Assembly (NCBI GenBank): GCA_025529335.1
Contig: JAMYHX010000020.1
Span: forward strand, 1 to 64,000
Reading direction: 5' to 3'
Length of the DNA: 64,000 bases
From: Rhizopus sp. PT2906
Taxonomy: Eukaryota; Mucoromycota; Mucoromycetes; Mucorales; Rhizopodaceae
Positions 56,402-64,000 of this stretch are shown here, piece after piece. Within the stretch, counting starts at the first letter, position 1. Each line of letters begins with the position of its first letter. The notes beneath the pieces were generated by a model. It worked only from the letters and a program-made list of their open reading frames with translations, did not search any database and was not told the DNA's origin. The position numbers and the translations under genes are program-made.

Positions 56402-58552
56402 ATGACTGTTGAAGAGAATATCATCACACACCCTGTTCCTCCTCGTCTTTTGGATACTTCAAAGTATCCTAAGCCTCACATTCACTCCATGGACACGTAT
56501 AAGGCCATGTGGAAAGAAAGTGTTGAGCATCCAGAAGAATTCTTTGCCAAGGTAATATACATTTTGATAGTTTCTTACATATGCTTACTATATGAAATAT
56601 ATAGTATGCTCGTGAGCTCTTATCTTGGTCCAAACCATTTGAAACTGTCCGTCATGGTTCACTTGCTCATGGTGATATTGGTTGGTTCTTGGAAGGTGAA
56701 CTGAATGCCTGTTATAACTGTGTAGACAGACACGCCTTGAAGAACCCCAACAAGATTGCTATTATTCACGAAGGTGATGAGCCTGATCAGGTCCGTAATA
56801 TTACCTATGGTGAATTATTCCGCCTTGTCTGTCAAATGGCAAATACTTTAAAAAACTTAGGTGTGCGTAAAGGAGATAACGTAGCCATCTACATGCCTAT
56901 GATACCTGAAGCTCTTGTTGCGGCTCTCGCCTGTGCTCGTATCGGTGCTGTTCATTCCGTTGTCTTTGCTGGTTTTTCGGCCGAATCGTTACGTGATCGT
57001 ATAATCGACTGTGCTGCTCGCGTCGTCATCACATCAGATGAAGGCCGTCGTGGAGGCAAAAATATCGCTACCAAACGCATTGTGGATGAAGCTCTGCGCA
57101 GTAACCAAACTCATATTGAACATGTTATTGTCTTCCGTCGTACAGGATCACCTATTGATTGGGTGGAAGATCGCGACTTGTGGTGGCACGAAGAAATGGC
57201 TAAAGCAAGAACTTTTTGTCCACCTGAACCTATGAATGCCGAGGACCCCCTTTTCTTGCTCTATACATCAGGATCAACAGGTGCACCCAAGGGTATTTTA
57301 CACACAACCGGTGGTTATCTCTTGGGAGCTGCTTTGACGGTCAAGTATATTTTTGACTATCATGAGAATGACATTTTTGCTTGTATGGCAGATATTGGAT
57401 GGATCACAGGTCACACTTATGTAAGTATTTCCCAACGAAGGAATAGATTACATAAGAAATTAACACGTGCCCTAGGTCAATTATGGTCCACTTACTTTGG
57501 GTGGCACAACCGTTTTGTTTGAATCTACACCAACATATCCTGATCCATCTCGTTTCTGGAGATTAGTCGAAAAGCACAAAGTTACTCAATTCTATACCGC
57601 ACCTACTGCCATTCGTGCCCTTCGTCGTTTAGGTGATGAATGGGTGGATAAATGTGATTTGTCCTCTCTTCGTGTGATTGGTTCTGTTGGAGAGCCCATT
57701 AATCCTGAGGCCTGGGAGTGGTACTATAAGAAGGTCGGACGATCGCAGTGTGCTGTTGTTGATACCTATTGGCAAACCGAGACAGGATCTATTGTCATTG
57801 CGCCTCTTCCTGGTGTTACTCCTACCAAAGCTGGTTCAGCTACATTGCCTTTCTTTGGTATCAAGCCCGTCATCTTGGATCCTACTACAGGCAAAGTACT
57901 TGAGGGTAACGATGTGACAGGTGTATTGGCTATCTCTCAGCCTTGGCCCTCAATGGCCCGTACAGTCTATAACAACCACGCTCGTTTCCTCGAAACATAT
58001 TTGCATCCTTACAATGGATATTACTTCACTGGTGATGGCGCTACCCGTGATAAAGACGGCTATATTTGGATCCGTGGACGTGTTGATGGTAAAAAGAAAT
58101 ATGCGATTTGAGAATACTCTTTTTACAGCGGCTAACTTTCACTTGTTGATGTAGATGTTATTAATGTATCCGGTCATCGTCTATCCACTGCTGAAATAGA
58201 ATCTGCTTTAATTCTTCATCATTCAGTTGCAGAAGCTGCTGTTGTGGGAGGCCACGATGATTTGACTGGTCAATGCATTCATGCATTTGCTGTACTAAAG
58301 CCCAATATTGAGGATTCTGAAGGATTTGAAAAGGAGTTGACCTTACAAGTGCGTAAAGTGATTGGACCTTTTGCTACACCGAAGCGTATCTATGTTGTCA
58401 CGGATCTTCCCAAGACAAGATCTGGTAAGATCATGCGCCGTATTCTTCGCAAGATCGTGAACGGAGAGCAGGACTCTTTAGGTGATACTTCTACTTTGGC
58501 CGATCCTTCAGTTGTTGATCAACTCATTAAGCGCGTTACAAGCAAGAAATAA
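56402..58552 (+). CDS. ACS1: Acetyl-CoA synthetase
   Basis: Exons 56402-56551, 56605-57420, 57476-58088, 58155-58552; 658 aa. Acyl-adenylate motif LLYTSGSTGAPKGILHTTGG, DTYWQTETGS (adenine pocket), YYFTGDGATRDKDGYIWIRG RVDD hinge, and the C-terminal catalytic lysine in PKTRSGKIMRRILRKI. It makes acetyl-CoA from acetate, ATP and CoA in the cytosol or nucleus, feeding lipid synthesis, acetylation and growth on acetate. Length and start (MTVEENIITHPVPPRLLDTS) are typical. All introns have standard GTAAGT/GTAATA/GTAAAA donors. No organelle presequence is seen. Confidence 0.94.
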
Positions 58553-58730
58553 ATGACACTTTTTTTATCGTATACATTGTAAAAAGAATAAATAGCCTCT
58601 TTAATCCTTTCAGCCATTTACTTTCCTGTCTTTTCAAGTACCAAGAAAACTTTCCTTGTATACTTTAAGATAAATTATGACTTTTTATTAACTAGTTGTA
58701 TGATTACATTATATAAAGTAATGGTAATTA

Positions 58731-58928
58731 TTATCGTGAATAGCAACAAGTCCAACACGGACTTGAAGAGGTTCCCCTGTTTCTAGATGATGCAGTAATA
58801 GGGCAAGCAAACTGATATTCTTTACACACATCTACGCATGTTTCCGACATAGGCGAGCAACTAACCAAATTGGGATGAAAAAGTGTAAACGAGAATAAGA
58901 GGATAGTGACATATGTTGCTGTTTTCAT
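58731..58928 (-). CDS. Small secreted cysteine-rich protein
   Basis: Single exon, 65 aa. Signal peptide MKTATYVTILLFSFTLFHPN LVSC, then a short mature region with cysteines at 24, 31, 35, 42, 58, 61 and 62 (SETCVDVCKEYQFAC; SPCWTCCYSR). The pattern resembles small disulfide-rich secreted proteins of fungi, some of which are effector-like, but no family is recognised. It lies convergent to ACS and has no intron. It could be a short chance ORF; the signal peptide plus seven cysteines argue otherwise. Confidence 0.5.
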   Translation of the reverse strand: MKTATYVTILLFSFTLFHPNLVSCSPMSETCVDVCKEYQFACPITASSRNRGTSSSPCWTCCYSR

Positions 58929-60318
58929 TTTGTAGGGAACTTCTTTAACCTATTTTAAAAAATAGCCAAAAATAAGGCAGGGTATTTATACTTGAAACTG
59001 AAAGGAGTAATGTATATTAAATTCTCGAATTTTCTTGTTGATCTTCTATGCCTTTTCCTATGTTGGATGCTACAATCGTATGATTACAGGCATGTAGAAG
59101 CATAAATAAGCTTATTTTTTTCTTGTTGTTTGCTAAAGTATACAAGGAGGTGCAGCAACTTATATGTAACCAGGCAACTAGGGGACTGGCAAGATTTTTC
59201 TTTTGCGCTTTAGGAGTATGCATTTCTCTTTAAAAGAAATTTTAAGGAGACTGCATTGTCTAACGTGATAAAGTTCAGCAACGAAATATGAATTGATACC
59301 CATTAGAATAGCATATGGGCTTTTTAGGAGTAATTCCATTTATATTTTTATGCAGGTTTTATATGTGGGCAATGCTCAATATTCTACTTTAAACTTGCAG
59401 AATTGTTTCGACTTTATTTCTTTTTTTGAAAATGGAAAAGGTACACATAATACTCGCCAAGGGCAGCGCTAGCTTTTATTTCACTGTTTCACTAGTCTTT
59501 CGATTGTCTTGTCATAATGTCCGATATCATGGTTCCGCCGGTCAGGGACAGAGAGATAGACTAGGGGATAACCGTAAATAAACAATCTATATCAGTCTAT
59601 ATCATTCCATTTCATTTTTGTTTGTAGAATACTACAAGGAGAGAGGGATAAGCTACCTAATTATAAAGGAGGATCAACATTTTTGCATAATGCACTTGAT
59701 GGACTATTTGCGCGACATTTAAAAAATAAAGCACTTGTATTTTTAAGCATGAAGATGTGTACGATAAGAACCAATTAATGAAAACTCGATAAAGATGAAA
59801 GGATGTACATTGAATAAGATGCTCGTGATAAATAAATGAATAAGTATGCAAACTTTTGTAAAGAGTACAAGGCAAAAGAAAACATTTGAGGGGTGTGCTC
59901 CGAGTTCACTGAATGAAAGAAACTATTCTAACGAATACCATGGGAATTTGGCCATAAAGGAAGAATAGCATCAAAAGAGTTCTAGAGTACTTCACCTAAT
60001 TAAACAGACTACAGTCATATCTAAAAACTAGGTTAATGACGCTATAAGGTTTCAAGGTTTTTGAAAACGTTCATTGATAGACATTGATTTAAATGTGAGA
60101 GTCTGTAAGAGTATAAACAATGGCTAGGTAACATAACCTTACAAAATCATTCTGTTGGTATCATCTAAAAAGGCAGAAATAGTTTTTTATTCTATTTTAC
60201 ATGGTTGCATCAGACAGTATTGTCTTTCTATAGAAGGATTCAGATGTCGTAAATAGTTATTAAAAATACACTTTGCTTTAAAGAATATTATAAACAGTAA
60301 ATCTAATGCGCAGTCTGT
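58929..60318. other. 1.4-kb intergenic region, no gene seen
   Basis: AT-rich with short ORFs on both strands (for example 59017-59223 minus, Lys- and Leu-rich) that lack family or codon support. It probably contains the promoter of the small secreted protein gene and the 3' UTR of DGK1. Confidence 0.45.
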
Positions 60319-61139
60319 TTAATATCCAAGGCCAAGGCCAACTAAAGGTATCCACAGCATGACCGCGCTTATGACTGGGATTGTTAAATTGTCATCAAAT
60401 CCAAATACTGAGTTTCCAAGGGCTTCTGAAATGCCTGCTACAAGGCCACCATAGACCGAAAAGATGGTCAATGGCACTGGGCTTGACTCAGTATTGTAAG
60501 ACTGAGGATAATAAGAAAGTGGACCAAAATAAACATAAGTTACGAGTGACCCTAATGCGACTGCTCCTAAGGATCCTGCTAATGACTTTCCACTGTACTG
60601 TATCGTGTATTTTCCCCATAGTTTTCCACAGATGCTGGCGATAGGGTCCGCCCAAGATAAATAAATGATAGATAACGCCGCAAGATCTCTTGGAAAGAAA
60701 TACAATACAATAATACAGCCTATACATTGAGCCATTAGTGAGCGATAAAAAAGATAAAGACTATATATATGCTTTACCTAGCAAGTAGTATACCACACCG
60801 TTAACTTGTTTAATTTCTGTTGTTCGCATCAAGGGCCCACATACTTGACAGTAGATAATGTTGAACCATTCAAAGTTAAATCGTAATAATTCAGCTGTAA
60901 CAACAATAGCCAAGAAAGCAGCCAGTTTTGGATACACTTGGTCTGTGTCTACTCCGTTCATGTAAAGATATAAAACGAGGAAGCCTAAATGTTGTAATCA
61001 TGAGATTACAGTCATGACAGAAGTACTATTATTATATGTCTTTACCAATAGAAAAATGGAATAGTTTCCGAGGAATCTCCCAGCTTCCTTTGACAGGCAC
61101 TAGTGAATACCTTGAATTGTCTGGCTTTACTTGGCTCAT
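60319..61139 (-). CDS. DGK1: CTP-dependent diacylglycerol kinase (DGK1/HSD1 family)
   Basis: Exons (minus) 61139-61046, 60984-60778, 60719-60319; 233 aa. Start MSQVKPDNSRYSLVPVKGSW then EIPRKLFHFSIGFLVLYLYM, several membrane helices, FFPRDLAALSIIYLSWADPI, GKLWGKYTIQYSGKSLAGSL and the end GISEALGNSVFGFDDNLTIP VISAVMLW. These are the hallmarks of the ER and nuclear-envelope enzyme that turns diacylglycerol into phosphatidate using CTP, opposing the Pah1/lipin phosphatase. It is related to dolichol kinases and bacterial phytol kinases, but the FDDNLTIPV block points to DGK1. Divergent from AFG2 across a 373-bp promoter. Confidence 0.85.
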
Positions 61140-61512
61140 TATGAAGGCTTTTTTTTTGTATGAAATGTGGACTTTGTTTTAAAGCAAAATTAGGATTCAA
61201 AAATAAATAAATTAGATGCCCGCTAAAAAGATTTGTGACAATGATGCGTTTCGTCTACATGATAAGATAGAGGAAGAGTAAAGTAAAATATATGCTCCAC
61301 TGTAAGATATAAAGTATTATAATGATTTATATCAAGCACATCATTTAACGCCTGTTCCGTGAGTCTCTCAGCCAAGGCATTTTTATCCTCAAACTCAGGT
61401 ACTTTGTTTTACTTTTTGAACTGGCCTGCGCCTAATTGAAGTTCCAATAAAAAATATACTGATCTCCGATTCGTCGCTCGCTTTTTTATATATATACTTT
61501 ACAGTTTATGAC
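61140..61512. promoter_or_regulatory. Shared divergent promoter of DGK1 (-) and AFG2 (+)
   Basis: 373 bp between start codons, AT-rich, with a TATATATA stretch at about 61485-61497 just upstream of the AFG2 ATG. No other motif is recognised. Confidence 0.45.
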
Positions 61513-64000
61513 ATGTCATTTGAAGTAAAAGCGACTAAAAATGATCAAAAACCGACAAGAATATATCTTGCCTTGGAAGTAATGCAGCAAAGGCAAATTG
61601 GGACTGGTGATCTAATCACGGTTCGAAAACAAGATCAAGTAAATAGATTGCTTTTAATAGACTTTTGCTGTAGATTGATTCTTTTATGCTGTTATTAGAT
61701 CGCCATTGGACATGCTTGGCCTTCTCTATTGACATCAATAAAAGGTTTTCATTCTCTTTTTTCTTTTACAAAATCTATAGTATAGAAACTTATTGATTCA
61801 TTGCAGATGTCGAGCTCACTACATGTATGCGTCTAAGTGGTTCCTTTATAATTGGTGATCTTGTCGATATTACAAAAGTAGATAGTGTTGAAGTAGAAGC
61901 AAATCAAGTGACAATTGACATATTGTCCAATACAACACTTCACTCGAATGAGTTTATAGCTTATATAAAACAAGTGCTAAGTAAATTGAAAAACAACAAC
62001 ATCTTACGCTTGCTTATTTAATCAATGCATCTAGTTTACCAAAAGTTCGTTACTCGTGGACAGATGATAGATATCAACCATCTTGGAAACAAAGCAAGAA
62101 TCCAAATCAGAGATGTTTCTGCACAGCACAATGCATTTATTTACCAGGTGACACAAATGACAAAGATTACTAGTTTAGTAACAACGGCAGATCCTGTCAA
62201 AGAAAGGCCAGACAGCAAAGTGAGTTATGAGAACATAGGTGGTCTCACCAAGCAGATACAAATTGTTCGAGAGATGATTGAAACTCCTCTGAATAATCCT
62301 GAACTATTTGTGAGGTATGGTTTGAAGCCTCCTAGAGGCTTGCTACTCTTTGGACCACCTGGGACAGGAAAGACGTTGATCGCCCGTGCAGCAGCTCAAG
62401 AGGCAGGTGCTCATTCGATCATTGTGAATGGACCAGAAATAGTAAGCAAGTTTTACGGAGAAACAGAACAAAAGCTACGAGACATTTTTCAAGAAGCTAT
62501 CGCGCGCTCACCGACTATTATATTTATTGATGAGATTGATTCACTCTGTCCAAAAAGAGATGAAGCACCGAGTGAGCTAGAGAAGAGAGTAGTCACTACT
62601 TTACTAACACTCATGGATGGCGCAAATACTGAACATAACCGTGTGGTTGTCATTGGAGCTACAAATAGACCCAATGCGTTAGATGAAGCACTTCGTCGAC
62701 CTGGTCGATTTGACAGGGAAGTTGAGATCGGTATACCTACTAGTGAAGCAAGATACTCTATCTTTAAAACCATCATGGCCAAGATACCACACTCTTTGAC
62801 AGATTTAGAACTGGAACATCTGGCGCAGAGATCACATGGTTATGTTGGTGCAGACATTGCTGCTGTTTGCCGAGAAGCTGGACTCAAATGCATTAAGCGA
62901 TGCAGCTCTAAGCCTACAGATAGTTTAATAGTCAACTTTCAAGATATGAAAGAAGCCATGAGTGAAATAAGACCAAGTGCAATGCGTGAGATAATGTTAG
63001 AGGTTCCAAAAGTGTATTGGACTGATATTGGCGGACAAGCAGACATCAAACAGAGATTGAAGGAATCAATCGAATGGCCCTTACAGCATCCCAAAGCATT
63101 TCAAAGACTTGGGATTAGACCACCAAAAGGGATTCTTCTATACGGACCTCCAGGCTGTAGTAAGACTCTAATGGCTAAGGCATTAGCCACAGAGGCAAAT
63201 TCAAATTTTATTGCTGTCAAAGGCCCTGAGGTAAAACATTTGGCCAAAAAAAAAAAAAAAGAAAAAGAAAGAAAAAAAAAATAGTTGTGTGTAGTAATAT
63301 GTGTAAAAATAGTTGCTAAGTAAGTGGGTTGGTGAATCTGAAAAGGCAGTACATGAAGTATTCAGAAAAGCAAGAGCCGCTTCACCGTCAATTGTTTTTT
63401 TTGTAAGTGCTTGTCTTTATTCATTAGACATTTTCTGATAATTAATCATTTGCTTAGGACGAAATTGACGCATTAACAGTTAAAAGAGGTGCTTCAGGAG
63501 ATGGTGGTACTTCAGTTGCGGATAGAGTGTTATCTCAACTGCTAAACGAGTTGGATGGTATTGAGCCCTTGGTGAATGTAACTGTCGTGGCTGCGACTAA
63601 CAGGCCAGATATCATTGTAAGTTGACATTTGTATGAAATGTATAAAAAGCAAATTCTTACTCCCATCAGGACGATGCTCTTTTACGTCCAGGAAGAATCG
63701 ATAGAATTCTCTATGTTGGACCACCTGATTATGATTCACGTAAAGAGATATTTAGAATCCAGCTAAGTAAAATGGCGTGTGCTTCAGATGTAGACATTGA
63801 AGAAATTGCGGCAAAAGTACACCAGATGAATATGTGTATTAACTGAAATACTTACTTAATTTTATAATAGAGTGAAGGATGCTCAGGAGCTGAAGCTGTA
63901 GCAATATGTCAAGAAGCTGCCCTATTAGCAATGGAAGAGGATATTTACATTGATTCGGTATGTAATACTTGTATTAGCTTAAACAATGGCTAATCCCTTT
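61513..64000 (+). CDS. AFG2: AAA ATPase AFG2/Drg1 (SPATA5), 3' truncated by window
   Basis: Exons so far: 61513-61638, 61699-61744, 61807-61980, 62035-63230, 63313-63402, 63458-63616, 63670-63816, 63871-63957 and beyond; 675 residues visible of about 780 usual. N-domain, D1 with Walker A GPPGTGKT (about 222-229) and IIFIDEIDSL, D2 with GPPGCSKT (486-493) and VFFDEIDAL, then ATNRPDIIDDALLRPGRIDR. The Ser in the second Walker A (GCSKT) is characteristic of Afg2. This hexamer releases Rlp24 from cytoplasmic pre-60S particles. The exon 2 donor GTTTTC (61745) is weak; it is chosen because it keeps phase with VELTTCMRL. Confidence 0.9.

Noticed and set aside
59017..59223. Minus-strand 68-codon ORF
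   Set aside because: No signal peptide, domain, promoter or conservation cue; likely random.
60488..60727. Alternative-frame ORFs over DGK1 exon 3
   Set aside because: The membrane-protein frame with the FDDNLTIPV motif is clearly the coding one.
1..64000. tRNA genes, CRISPR arrays, operons, biosynthetic clusters
   Set aside because: No A/B-box pair, no spaced direct repeats and no co-oriented pathway genes were seen; the window is ordinary eukaryotic nuclear DNA.

Overview
This window looks like nuclear DNA of an early-diverging fungus, most likely a Mucoromycota (Mucorales-type) species. The reasons are: AT-rich intergenic DNA; short introns of about 40-80 nt in almost every gene; core eukaryotic genes with fungal-type family members (RSA3, MTC1, CRT10, DGK1, ISY1, OST3); and remnants of a DIRS-like tyrosine-recombinase retroelement and of Tc1/mariner-type DDE transposons. 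I cannot name the genus from sequence alone. Exon coordinates were assembled by hand from reading frames, splice signals and family conservation. Every model given with full exons was checked for phase, but none has transcript support.

Layout. 1-7.5 kb: 3' end of a P5B-type ATPase, a seven-knuckle CCHC protein (CNBP/Gis2), ATP synthase epsilon, the splicing factor ISY1, a decayed DDE transposase, the oligosaccharyltransferase subunit OST3/6 and a small zinc-binding DUF2039 protein. 7.5-9.9 kb: no gene seen. 9.9-19.4 kb: RSA3, a zinc sorbitol/xylitol dehydrogenase, cohesin SMC1 and the AAA ATPase RIX7. 19.5-30.7 kb: ribosomal protein eL20, DNA ligase IV, a dead Tc1-type element, a CRT10-like WD protein, ribosomal protein eS8 and an unrecognised type I membrane protein. 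30.7-32.3 kb: DIRS-like recombinase remnant and an unrecognised ORF fragment. 32.4-44.3 kb: a Q-rich zinc-finger protein, gamma-tubulin complex component 4, MTC1, choline/ethanolamine kinase, a GH27 alpha-galactosidase-like enzyme and SMG6 (EST1 plus PIN). 44.3-56.4 kb: a transposon remnant, UTP5/WDR43, a multi-exon phospholipase D, two small hypothetical genes and two copies of a repeat with a conserved stem-loop. 56.4-64 kb: acetyl-CoA synthetase, a small secreted cysteine-rich protein, CTP-dependent diacylglycerol kinase DGK1 and the 5' part of AFG2.

The genes are ordinary dispersed eukaryotic genes with no operon or cluster logic. Ribosome biogenesis and the ribosome are well represented (RSA3, RIX7, UTP5, AFG2, eL20, eS8), and several genes act in phospholipid metabolism (choline kinase, PLD, DGK1). 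Spacing is tight: convergent genes stop as little as 24 bp apart, and head-to-head genes share promoters of about 190-370 bp.

The most notable signals are an unusual run of micro-exons and a possible structured repeat. The micro-exons are an ATG-only exon in ISY1, a 4-nt ATGG exon in eS8, 9- and 15-nt exons in eL20, a 10-nt exon in RSA3 and a 12-nt exon in PLD; CNBP also has a GC-AG intron. The repeat shows apparently compensatory stem changes between copies at about 48.2 and 54.1 kb.
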